Assembly (NCBI GenBank): GCA_002315455.1 | Contig: DCGG01000158.1 | Coordinates: forward strand, 1 to 19,593 | Reading direction: 5' to 3' | Length of the DNA: 19,593 bases | Source of the DNA: Lentisphaeria bacterium UBA1784 | GTDB lineage: Bacteria; Verrucomicrobiota; Lentisphaeria; Victivallales; Victivallaceae | Notes under the pieces: model-generated | Database searches by the model: none | The model's input: only the letters and a program-made list of their open reading frames with translations | Told to the model about the DNA's origin: nothing | Made by a program: the position numbers and the translations under genes | In this document: positions 7,871-15,463 of the stretch, one piece after another | Layout: the number at the start of each line of letters is the position of its first letter | How positions within the stretch are numbered: the stretch's first letter is position 1

Positions 7871-9253
7871 TTAACGTTGCGGATCGGCGAGGCGCTTCTG
7901 CCAGAACCGCAGTTCCCGGGAGACGGGAGCGAATCCGGTTCCGCCCTTCAGCGCCCGTTTCCGCACGCTCTGGACCGGGCGGAAGAGGCGGAGGAACTCC
8001 TCCGTGGCTTCCGGGATGGTCTCCTGCATTTCGACAAGCGTCACCTGATTGAGGGCCACGCCCTTTTCCTTGCAGTACTTGACGAAGGCTCCGACCCTGT
8101 GATGGGCGGAGCGGAAGGGCACGCCAAGTTCCACCAGTTTCTCGGCGATGTCGGTGGCCATGAGGGCGGGATCGGAAGCCGCGCGCTTCATGTTTTGCCG
8201 TTTGATCTGCATGGAGCTGATCATGGGGGGATAGACCCGCAGGATCGCCTTGGCGGTATCCAGCGCATCGAAGATGGCAAGTTTGTCCTCCTGAAGGTCC
8301 CGGTTGTAGGTGAGGGGGAGACCTTTGCAGAGGGTGAGGAGCGCGGTGAGTGCGCCGTAGACGCGGGCGGTCTTGCCGCGGGTGAGTTCGCAGACGTCGG
8401 GATTTTTCTTCTGGGGCATGAGGCTGGAACCGGTGCAGAAGGCATCATCCAGTTCGATGAAGTCGAACTCCTGACTGCTCCAGAGGATCAGGTCCTCGGA
8501 GAGCCGGGAGACGTGCATGGCGAAGATCGCGAGGTCCGAGACGAATTCGATGGCGAAGTCCCGGTCGGCCACGGCGTCCATGCTGTTGCGGGTGACGGCG
8601 GCGAAATCCAGTTTTTTGCGGACGAACTCCCGGTCCAGCGGCAGGGTAGAACCCGCCAGCGCTCCGGAACCGAGAGGCATCACGTTGATGCGTTTGAGGT
8701 TGTCCTCCAGACGGGCGGCATCGCGGTCCAGCATCTCCACGTAGGCGAGAAGGTGGTGTGCGAAGAGCACCACCTGCGCGTGCTGGAGGTGAGTGAATCC
8801 GGGCATGATGGCATCTTTGTCGGCGGCGGCGCGATCCACCAGCGCCTTCTGGAAGGTGCGGATCATGGCGATCACTTCTCTGGCCTGATCCCGGAGGTAG
8901 AGCCGCAGGTCGAGGGCAATCTGGTCATTGCGGCTCCGACCGGAGTGGACCCGGGCACCTTCAGCGCCCAGTTTTTCGATGAGGGCGCTCTCGATGTGCA
9001 TGTGGATGTCCTCCATCTCGATGGAGAAGGAGAAATCCCCCTTGTCGATCCGCTTGCAGATATTGTCCAGTTCGGCGGCGATGGCCTTTGCGGATTTTTC
9101 GGGGATGATGCCCTGCGCCGCCAGCATGGCCACGTGTGCTTTGCTGCCCTGGATGTCGTACTTGTAAAGCCGCTGATCGAAGGAGATGGATTCGCTGTAT
9201 TTTGCCACTTCGTCCTGCGTTGCTGCCGTGAATCTGCCGCCCCAGAGAGCCAT
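7871..9253 (-). CDS. argH: Argininosuccinate lyase
   Basis: Splits argininosuccinate into arginine and fumarate, the last step of arginine synthesis, in the cytoplasm. The 460 residues match the family length. The start MALWGGRF is the classic ArgH N-terminus. HSGRSRNDQ at 103-111 and GFTHLQHAQ at 152-160 (catalytic His155) are present. The fumarase-superfamily signature GSSLMPQKKNPD lies at 275-286, with the mobile-loop catalytic serine. ATG at 9253 is preceded by GAAAGGAT. The gene stands alone, with no argG or other arg gene nearby, and is transcribed from a promoter at 9300-9328 that faces the zinc-ribbon gene. Confidence 0.97.
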   Translation of the reverse strand: MALWGGRFTAATQDEVAKYSESISFDQRLYKYDIQGSKAHVAMLAAQGIIPEKSAKAIAAELDNICKRIDKGDFSFSIEMEDIHMHIESALIEKLGAEGARVHSGRSRNDQIALDLRLYLRDQAREVIAMIRTFQKALVDRAAADKDAIMPGFTHLQHAQVVLFAHHLLAYVEMLDRDAARLEDNLKRINVMPLGSGALAGSTLPLDREFVRKKLDFAAVTRNSMDAVADRDFAIEFVSDLAIFAMHVSRLSEDLILWSSQEFDFIELDDAFCTGSSLMPQKKNPDVCELTRGKTARVYGALTALLTLCKGLPLTYNRDLQEDKLAIFDALDTAKAILRVYPPMISSMQIKRQNMKRAASDPALMATDIAEKLVELGVPFRSAHHRVGAFVKYCKEKGVALNQVTLVEMQETIPEATEEFLRLFRPVQSVRKRALKGGTGFAPVSRELRFWQKRLADPQR

Positions 9254-9299
9254 GATGAAATCCTTTCAAAAGTGATCAGGTTGCATTATCCTTTGCTAT

Positions 9300-9328
9300 A
9301 AAATACCCCTTCTTGACTGGAAAATCAA
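9300..9328 (-). promoter_or_regulatory. Promoter of argH
   Basis: On the minus strand TTGATT (9328-9323) and TATTTT (9305-9300) are 17 bases apart. The elements fit less well than those of the other promoters here. It overlaps the rightward promoter at 9318-9346, so the two may compete. Confidence 0.5.
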
Positions 9329-9346
9329 CCGTTGGGACGCTATATT
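9318..9346 (+). promoter_or_regulatory. Promoter of the zinc-ribbon gene
   Basis: TATATT at 9341-9346 is the same -10 form seen at other promoters in this window. With a 17-base spacer the -35 would be TGGAAA (9318-9323), which is weak. TTGACT at 9313-9318 is a better hexamer but is 22 bases away. Confidence 0.5.
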
Positions 9347-9377
9347 ATGCATTTCGTAAGGAAAGAGGTGAATTCTA

Positions 9378-9587
9378 ATGCTGAACGATTCGGAACAGAA
9401 AGTGATCATCCGGGACGGCGAAGTCATTTGTCCCCGGTGCGGCGAGAGCCTGACTCCGGAGGATCTGGAGGGGTTTTCTGCCTGTCCCTATTGCAATTAC
9501 GTCTTCCCGAGGACCCGGGAACTGGAGGACTTCATCGTCTCGCAGGCGGTCCGCCAGTGGGTCCGCCACCAGCAGTTCCCCGGATAG
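9378..9587 (+). CDS. Small zinc-ribbon protein
   Basis: A 69-residue protein with two cysteine pairs, CPRC at 19-22 and CPYC at 36-39, spaced as in a zinc ribbon. An acidic linker lies between them (ESLTPEDLEGFSA), and a short C-terminal helix follows (ELEDFIVSQAVRQWVRHQ). Zinc binding is well supported by the spacing. The role is unknown; such small ribbons can bind nucleic acids or proteins. GGAAAGAGGTG precedes the ATG and a promoter is visible, so it is likely a true gene despite its size. It is base-composed like the native genome and marks the left side of the low-GC island. Confidence 0.82.
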   Translation: MLNDSEQKVIIRDGEVICPRCGESLTPEDLEGFSACPYCNYVFPRTRELEDFIVSQAVRQWVRHQQFPG

Positions 9588-9650
9588 GGGTGGCTGGCGC
9601 CCTCACCAGTCAATAATTCTCTCTGAAAACTTCATGTATGTGAGGCTGTA

Positions 9651-10886
9651 ATGCAAACAACTTTCTTTTCGGTGATAGGGGAGTGCGTCAGTCAAGATGT
9701 ACCGTTCCCTCCCCTCAAAAAGCCGAAATTTACATTTGTTGATTTATTTGCTGGCATAGGCGGCTTTCATTTGGCAATGCATGAACTGGGGGGTGGATGC
9801 GTGTTTGCCTCCGAATGGGACAAGGATGCGCAAAAGACTTATGCGTCAAACTATGGAATTATGCCGGAAGGCGATATAAAGAAAATCGATGAGCATGACA
9901 TACCACATCATGATGTCCTTTGTGCAGGATTTCCCTGTCAGGCATTTTCAAAGGCTGGCAAGCAACTTGGTTTTGCAGATGAAACCAAGGGAACACTTTT
10001 CTTTGATGTTGAACGGATATTAAGGTATCACAAGACAAAATATGTGATATTGGAAAATGTTCGCAATCTTGTCTCGCATGACAAAGGGAATACTTGGAAG
10101 ACGATATATAGCCATCTTGTTGAACTGGGTTATAGATTAACGCCGGAGCCCCTGATTGTAAGTCCTCATTATTTTGGGGTGCCGCAATTGAGGGAGCGTG
10201 TTGTTGTATTGGGGGTTTATGATCCACCCAAAGCACATGAACCCCTGACGATTTCTTTACCCAAACCAATAGATAAGAGAGAATGTTCCCTCGACTCTAT
10301 TTTAGAAGCCGATTGTCAGGACCCCGATTATAAATTGACGGTAGAGGAATCGCAGATAATCGATACATGGAATGAGTTTTACCAAGGAATCACGGAGACG
10401 GTGTTGGGATTCCCTATTTGGGTCGATTGGTTCAAGATTCCCCCCCCTGCCAAGGGAGAGATGCCAGAATGGAAACGCCAATTTGTTTTGAAAAACAATC
10501 AACTATACCAAAATAATAAAACCTTTATCGATGCGTGGTTGTGCAAACATAACAATCTAAAAGGGTTTACCCCGACCATGCGTAAGATGGAATGGCAATG
10601 CGGCTCTTCTGTAAAGTCTGCATGGGATGCTTTTCTTCAAATGCGCCCGTCGGGATTGCGAATCAAAAGACCAGATTGTGCACCGGCGCTTGTCGCGATC
10701 GTACAAGTGCCGATAATTGGAAAATATCATCGGCGGATGACAGTAAGAGAGGCTGCTCGCCTGCAAAGTTTTAATGACAAGTTCATTCCTAATCCCATAA
10801 AATATCAAGCCTATAAACAGTTTGGTAATGCCGTTAATGTCAAGGTCATAAAAGAGTGTGCAAGGAGGTTGTTTTCGTATGAATGA
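9651..10886 (+). CDS. DNA (cytosine-5-)-methyltransferase
   Basis: A 411-residue m5C methyltransferase that moves a methyl group from S-adenosylmethionine to cytosine in a specific DNA site. The motifs are in standard order: I FVDLFAGIGGFH (29-40), IV GFPCQAFSKAG with catalytic Cys96, VI ENVRNL (ENV at 135-137), VIII QLRER (179-183), IX REAARLQSF (366-374) and X FGNAVNVKVI (391-400). The target-recognition region between VIII and IX is long (about 190-360). It contains FKIPPPAKGEMPEWKRQFV, but I cannot read the recognition sequence from it. The ribosome site is weak (GTGAGG). The 3' end overlaps the next gene by 8 bp, the usual layout for a type II pair. Confidence 0.95.
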   Translation: MQTTFFSVIGECVSQDVPFPPLKKPKFTFVDLFAGIGGFHLAMHELGGGCVFASEWDKDAQKTYASNYGIMPEGDIKKIDEHDIPHHDVLCAGFPCQAFSKAGKQLGFADETKGTLFFDVERILRYHKTKYVILENVRNLVSHDKGNTWKTIYSHLVELGYRLTPEPLIVSPHYFGVPQLRERVVVLGVYDPPKAHEPLTISLPKPIDKRECSLDSILEADCQDPDYKLTVEESQIIDTWNEFYQGITETVLGFPIWVDWFKIPPPAKGEMPEWKRQFVLKNNQLYQNNKTFIDAWLCKHNNLKGFTPTMRKMEWQCGSSVKSAWDAFLQMRPSGLRIKRPDCAPALVAIVQVPIIGKYHRRMTVREAARLQSFNDKFIPNPIKYQAYKQFGNAVNVKVIKECARRLFSYE

Positions 10887-12099
10887 GAAAAGCGAGCAAA
10901 TTGATTCTCGTTTAAACATCATTGTTGCTAAAGACCAGCCTTTGTCACCGCGAAAACTTGATGATAGTGTCATAAGCGCGTTAAACGGCACAGGAGAAGC
11001 CTCCGTTTGTCCAATAGAAGAGAAGCATTTTGTAGAATATAAGGCTGTTGGTGGAGATAAACATGCCTTTTTGACTGCTGCTGTAACCTTTTTGGGGGGA
11101 TGCGGAAATCATCCGATTTTTAAGAAACGTATTCAATTGAAATCGTGGTATAAGCATGCAACTGCAATTCTGAAGAATGCAAGATATATGGTGCATTTTT
11201 TAGGGGTTTACCACTATGAAGGGAATCTGATTTTTGTCGATTTTGGTATTGAGACATATTTGAGACGGAAGATGAATAACTCATCCGCTTTTGTTTATGT
11301 CAATGACCTGTTTCGCGCGATGAAGGATGGGATTGCTACTAGGATTGACCTGCATGGAAACTCTATTACTACGATTCGCTACGATCAATTAGCACAATAT
11401 ATAGAGGGCATGAAACCGACTACCGATTTAGATAGTTTGATAGGTGTGTTTTCTGCCTTTAACAGATACATGGCTTTTAATGAATGGATTGGTGGCGAGG
11501 ACGCTATCGAGGTGATGCAAAAACATGCATGGTCCAAATGGCGCGAGACGGAGTGGCCGGGATGGTATTTGGAATTTAATTTCTCATCGTTCCTGTCTGA
11601 ACATCCTACCAAACTGGTCGTATATCAGGGTGATGCCGCAAAGAAAACGGACGCATTAGATTTTGATTTATTGTTTCCTGTTCATAAATTCTATGGTGAT
11701 CTGAAGGCAAGCGACATCAAAAAAAGAGAATCTCCGGGAAATGATGAAAAAAGTCTGATGGAGGCGATAGATCGTTACGATCGATTTTGGTACATTATCT
11801 ACGAACATGAGACAGTGAAGGATAAAGATTGCGGTAATACGGTTACGAAATTCCGTTATGATTTGCTGATGGCAGTTGATGGTACTGCTCGTTCTCCGTT
11901 GAGTTATGCATCAAGAATGAAAAATCGAGTCAATTTCAAAAAAATGATGATTCTTGAATTGAACCGTGCGAACTGTGGCGAATTACTGTCTGCTTTTCAT
12001 CAAGGGCATCAACCAGATGGATCGAAGCGGGCAGTAAAAGTACTCATTAATAAGCGAGATGTGGAGAATTATCAAATCTTTCATTATGAGGTCAAATAA
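10879..12099 (+). CDS. Probable type II restriction endonuclease
   Basis: A 406-residue protein with no family that I recognise. The function is inferred from its position overlapping the methyltransferase gene by 8 bp, its matching low GC, and a plausible PD-(D/E)XK-like core. In that core, DALDFDLLF (258-266) is followed by YGDLKAS (272-278), giving Asp263 and Asp274-x-Lys276 as candidate metal and catalytic residues, with Glu232 in WYLEFNF as a possible helix acid. ATG at 10879 is chosen over an upstream GTG at 10858 because AAGGAGG at 10862-10868 lies between them. No frameshift or stop interrupts it, so the system looks intact. Cleavage activity is unproven. Confidence 0.72.
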   Translation: MNEKSEQIDSRLNIIVAKDQPLSPRKLDDSVISALNGTGEASVCPIEEKHFVEYKAVGGDKHAFLTAAVTFLGGCGNHPIFKKRIQLKSWYKHATAILKNARYMVHFLGVYHYEGNLIFVDFGIETYLRRKMNNSSAFVYVNDLFRAMKDGIATRIDLHGNSITTIRYDQLAQYIEGMKPTTDLDSLIGVFSAFNRYMAFNEWIGGEDAIEVMQKHAWSKWRETEWPGWYLEFNFSSFLSEHPTKLVVYQGDAAKKTDALDFDLLFPVHKFYGDLKASDIKKRESPGNDEKSLMEAIDRYDRFWYIIYEHETVKDKDCGNTVTKFRYDLLMAVDGTARSPLSYASRMKNRVNFKKMMILELNRANCGELLSAFHQGHQPDGSKRAVKVLINKRDVENYQIFHYEVK

Positions 12100-12138
12100 T
12101 AGAAGATTTGTTTGGCCTTATATGGCGGGGTAACGCAT

Positions 12139-12966
12139 CTACCTGCGGAAATCCCCCAGAGTCACCCCGAACTTCCTGGAAAAGCACTTCACAAAGTAGT
12201 TGGTATCGTAGAAATTTCCGGCCGCCGCGGCCATTTTTACCGACATCCCCCGGCGCAGATCCACTGCGGAGCGGTTCAGCCGCTGATCCAGCTGATATGC
12301 GGAAAACGTGGTCCGGTAGACTTTGCGGAAGAGCTGGCTGAATCGGCGTACCCCCAGTTCACAGGCCTGTGCCGCATCGGAGAGCGTGACCGTTTTCCCC
12401 GGGACCAGCAGTTTCATGGCGGGGGCGAGGCGGAGCACGTCATGCGCAAGTTCCCGGTGCGGCGGCAGAAATTCCAGAATGACCGAGAAGATCCGCTGGA
12501 TCGTCAGCCATTGGCGCATCTTCAGGATCGCTTCGTCAGGAGATGCCAGCCCCTGAAGTTCCCGGATCAGCGCGCCGATCCGCGCTTTCAGTTCCGGCTG
12601 ATCCAAAAAACTTCTGCGTTCCCCGGGGGCGGCGAGAAAGAAGGTCGGCAACCGGTCCCTGCAGACGGGAAACGCTTCCAGCAGGGCGTCTGGGTCCACG
12701 GTGATGCAGTACAGTTGCAGTCCGGCGGAGATCTGATTGTCGCCATGGATCTCCCAGGGCGGATCCAGGATCAGGTCCCCGGGGCCCGAGCGGAAAAAAT
12801 CATTCCCGATGCGCCCCCGGATGGAGCCTTTGAGCACGCAGTTCAGGTGCAGTGCCTGATGGACGTCGAGGACGGGATAACTTCCTGCTTCCGGGAAATC
12901 CTGCAGAACGGCATGGAAAGGGTTTTCCGGCGAAAGTTTCCAGTTGTATTGAAGAAATTTTGTCAT
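12139..12966 (-). CDS. AraC-family transcription regulator
   Basis: A 275-residue AraC/XylS regulator. The N-terminal part (about 15-95) is a cupin-like sensing domain, with ALHLNCVLKGSIRGRIG and GDLILDPPWEIHGD typical of sugar-responsive AraC proteins. The C-terminal double helix-turn-helix covers about 190-275. It has VTLSDAAQACELGVRRFSQL, and ends YDTNYFVKCFSRKFGVTLGDFRR, the usual second-helix signature. The start is set at ATG 12966, with AGAGAG just upstream. The ATG at 12999 would lie about five bases from the predicted transcript start near 13004. It is divergent from the TIM-barrel/phosphoesterase operon and is the obvious candidate to regulate it. The inducer is unknown, probably a sugar. 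Confidence 0.92.
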   Translation of the reverse strand: MTKFLQYNWKLSPENPFHAVLQDFPEAGSYPVLDVHQALHLNCVLKGSIRGRIGNDFFRSGPGDLILDPPWEIHGDNQISAGLQLYCITVDPDALLEAFPVCRDRLPTFFLAAPGERRSFLDQPELKARIGALIRELQGLASPDEAILKMRQWLTIQRIFSVILEFLPPHRELAHDVLRLAPAMKLLVPGKTVTLSDAAQACELGVRRFSQLFRKVYRTTFSAYQLDQRLNRSAVDLRRGMSVKMAAAAGNFYDTNYFVKCFSRKFGVTLGDFRR

Positions 12967-13010
12967 GTTCTCTCTGCTGACCCCGCGGAAGAATACCATC
13001 CTATTGCCGG

Positions 13011-13039
13011 AATATACCGCAAAATTCGCTTGTTTTCAA
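13011..13039 (-). promoter_or_regulatory. Promoter of the araC-family gene
   Basis: On the minus strand TTGAAA (13039-13034) and TATATT (13016-13011) have a 17-base spacer. Its -35 box overlaps the -35 box of the divergent promoter, so a protein bound here would affect both. Confidence 0.75.
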
Positions 13040-13057
13040 GTTGTTTTGACCTATATT
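13030..13057 (+). promoter_or_regulatory. Promoter of the TIM-barrel operon with TTGTTTT direct repeat
   Basis: TATATT at 13052-13057 has a weak -35, TTGTTT at 13030-13035, with a 16-base spacer. The weak -35 fits a promoter that needs an activator. TTGTTTT occurs at 13030-13036 and again at 13041-13047, 11 bases apart, close to one DNA turn, and is a candidate AraC half-site pair. Confidence 0.55.
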
Positions 13058-13081
13058 ATGACAGAAACAAGGAGGAATACA

Positions 13082-15451
13082 ATGCAAAAAATACTGCAGT
13101 GCGGACAGGTCCGCTATGCCGTCGGGGAGAACGGTATGCTTCAGGGGATCTCTCTCCCGAAGGAGTTCGGCGGCGCCGATCTGATGGCGCAGAAAATGAC
13201 GCTCAAGGTCACCCTCGCCGGCGGCACGGTGCTGACCACTGCGCCGGGACGCCGGGCTCCGGAGGAGTGGGAGAGCCGCAACGGCGCACACGTCCTTGAA
13301 TTTTCCGACCTCGCGCTCGCGGATGCCGGAGGAACGCCGGTGCCCGGGTTCCGGCTGGCGCTGCGGTACGAGTTTTTCCCGGACGGAACGGCGTTTACGG
13401 ACGCCTTCTTCCTTGGAGAAATGGAGGAGAAAGAGGCGATCGCCGGTTTTGAATTGAGCATCCCGCTGGACTTCTCTTTATTCCAAACGGTGCGCTGGTC
13501 CTATCCCTACCGGCCCAAGTGCGTGGACGGCGCACTCATTCAGACCTCCGCCCCGGAGCGGAACATCCTCCCCGGCAAGGATCAGGTCTTTGAACACAGC
13601 ATCTTCCCCATGGCGGGCTTCTCCCTCTGGCAGGATGCCGGGCCCTCCTGCTATGCGGAGTTCTTTATGGAGGGGGACAACGTCCTCGCCGGCGACCCCG
13701 CCGCCAACCGCTCCGCCGTCACCTGGAACGGGGGGAATTCCCCCCGGTTGAGTTGGGACTTTCAGACCGTTCCCGTCCGTCCCGCTTCGGGCCCGTGGCA
13801 ATGGCGGAACCGCTGGGGCTGGGTGGTGGCTCCGGCTTCGCAGACGCGGCACTATCCACCGCTGCCCATGTACCACTACTTCGACAACTTCGACCGTTAT
13901 CCCGGCCGGGAGCAACTGGAGGCCATCGCCGCCTCCGGAGCCAAAGTGCTGATCCTCCACGAGAACTGGCGGATGAACATTCAGAACGGCGGACAGCCCA
14001 GCGATCCGGAGCGTTTCCGGGAAGTGATCGACTTCGCCCACGCCCATGGCATCCGGGTCATGGTCTATATCCGCGGCAACGAGGACTCCGTGGTGGAGGA
14101 GCATGCGGACTGGTTCGACCGGTACCTGAAGCGGGACTATGACGGTCTCTACATGGACTACGGCGGACCGTTTCACTGGATGCTGCCGCCGGACGAGATC
14201 TTTCAGGGCGGCCGGATCCTCTTCCGGAAGCACTGTTTCGAGAACCGCAACCGCCGGGAATACGTCGGGAAAGACGGCCTCTTCTACAGCCACACGGGGC
14301 CGATGTTCAGCGCGCTCGGAATGACGGGCGGCATCTGCGACGGCTACGTCTCCGGGGAGGGGGAGCGGGGATTTCTCGTGCGGAGCCGCCTTGACCATGC
14401 CTATTACTCCATGGCGACGGTCTGTCCCGGGACCATGTGGACGGCGGCGTTCCCCGAATACGGCACGGAGGTGATGGTGCCGTTTCTCGCGGCGGCTGGG
14501 CAGAGCCCTCACGTACCGCTGGGGGTGCAGTTTCCCAGTTCATCATTGGCCCATCCGGGAGTGCCCGGCATCGGGGACGTCTGCTTCCGTCCGCTGTGGA
14601 AACTCTGGAACCTGATGGCCGGCACGTCGGATCTCAAAGTCTTCAATGACTACAACTGCCGGGGCGTGTTTCCCCGGAGCGACGCCATCGGTCACTATCT
14701 GATGATCGCGGAAGACCGGGCGGTGTGCATTTTTGCCAACTTCACCAAAACTGCGCAGATTGTCGCCCCCGGATTCGATCTCGCCCGCATCGGCATCCCG
14801 GAAAAATGGGAGCGGCGGCTCTGCCTGCCGGACCGGAACACGCCGGGGAAGGCGGTCCTGTTCGACGGACAGTCGTTCGAACTGCCGCCTCACGGCATCG
14901 GCGCGGTAGTCTTCGGCAGTGCGGACTTCGCGCAGTATGAGGAGCCTTATCCGTCCTTGTCTCCGGCGGCGGAGAAGTACCTTGCCTTCGTCCGGGAACA
15001 GAAGCGTCTCCGGGAAGGGCTGGGCGCGGCACCGGAGTGGTTCATCCGGGTGAGCGTGCCGGATCTGCAGATCCCCTACGAGGAGTCCATGATCGTCGAT
15101 CTCTACGACAACCGCTTCGAACTCTGCGAGATGCGGGCTGGAAAGCGGGTGAAACTGGGATATCTCGGGAAAAACGGTTTTCAGTTGAATGAGACCGCCA
15201 GAGAGGATTTCATCGTCAACGGTCAGCGTTCCGGTTGGATCCCGCTGGGGAAGGTCCTCGGTGCGGGCAGGCACGAACTGGTGATCCGTAGTCTGCACCG
15301 GGGCGACCTCTACTACGTGAACACGCCCTTCTACTCCTTCGTGGAGGTCGAGGCGGCGAGAGAGGCAGGGGTGCCGGAGTACAAGCTCTGTTTCCTGAAC
15401 GAACAGGAACCGGACCGTTCCGATCTGCACTTCTGCGTGGAAATCCAATAG
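13082..15451 (+). CDS. Putative TIM-barrel glycoside hydrolase, family not recognised
   Basis: A 789-residue protein in three parts. Residues 1-250 are a beta-rich N-terminal domain like those preceding the barrel in alpha-galactosidase-type enzymes. A TIM barrel covers about 255-560, and a beta-sandwich C-terminus about 680-785. In the barrel, KVLILHENWRMN, IRVMVYIRGNED and YDGLYMDYGG follow the strand pattern of retaining glycosidases. Asp359 (LYMD) is the likely nucleophile, and Asp420 or Glu426 in GICDGYVSGEGE is a candidate acid. No signal peptide is seen, so it probably acts on imported sugars in the cytoplasm. ATG at 13082 is preceded by AAGGAGG six bases upstream; an in-frame extension to 12965 lies before the promoter. 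Assignment rests on fold-level motifs only. Confidence 0.7.
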   Translation: MQKILQCGQVRYAVGENGMLQGISLPKEFGGADLMAQKMTLKVTLAGGTVLTTAPGRRAPEEWESRNGAHVLEFSDLALADAGGTPVPGFRLALRYEFFPDGTAFTDAFFLGEMEEKEAIAGFELSIPLDFSLFQTVRWSYPYRPKCVDGALIQTSAPERNILPGKDQVFEHSIFPMAGFSLWQDAGPSCYAEFFMEGDNVLAGDPAANRSAVTWNGGNSPRLSWDFQTVPVRPASGPWQWRNRWGWVVAPASQTRHYPPLPMYHYFDNFDRYPGREQLEAIAASGAKVLILHENWRMNIQNGGQPSDPERFREVIDFAHAHGIRVMVYIRGNEDSVVEEHADWFDRYLKRDYDGLYMDYGGPFHWMLPPDEIFQGGRILFRKHCFENRNRREYVGKDGLFYSHTGPMFSALGMTGGICDGYVSGEGERGFLVRSRLDHAYYSMATVCPGTMWTAAFPEYGTEVMVPFLAAAGQSPHVPLGVQFPSSSLAHPGVPGIGDVCFRPLWKLWNLMAGTSDLKVFNDYNCRGVFPRSDAIGHYLMIAEDRAVCIFANFTKTAQIVAPGFDLARIGIPEKWERRLCLPDRNTPGKAVLFDGQSFELPPHGIGAVVFGSADFAQYEEPYPSLSPAAEKYLAFVREQKRLREGLGAAPEWFIRVSVPDLQIPYEESMIVDLYDNRFELCEMRAGKRVKLGYLGKNGFQLNETAREDFIVNGQRSGWIPLGKVLGAGRHELVIRSLHRGDLYYVNTPFYSFVEVEAAREAGVPEYKLCFLNEQEPDRSDLHFCVEIQ

Positions 15452-15463
15452 AAAGGAGCCGTT

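Larger units (their letters stand above)
9600..12110. other. Low-GC restriction-modification island
   Basis: The base composition changes abruptly. For example 10021-10080 has 21 G+C in 60, while 8221-8280 in argH has 36 in 60. The change begins just after the zinc-ribbon stop and ends just before the convergent AraC gene. The island holds only the methyltransferase and its partner. No integrase, transposase, tRNA or flanking direct repeat is visible, so the route of entry is unknown; limits are approximate. Confidence 0.75.

Noticed and set aside
9588..9650. Terminator after the zinc-ribbon gene (GGTGG...CTCACC)
   Set aside because: The stem is about five pairs with internal mismatches and no T-run; not enough to call.
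10858..10878. GTG start for the endonuclease
   Set aside because: AAGGAGG lies between this GTG and the ATG at 10879, so only the ATG can use it.
9588..12138. Direct repeats or att sites at the edges of the restriction island
   Set aside because: I compared the flanks by eye and found no convincing repeat, tRNA end or integrase.
12967..12999. Earlier ATG for the AraC gene
   Set aside because: It would leave a leader of about five bases from the predicted start point; the ATG at 12966 has AGAGAG upstream and a leader of about 38 bases.
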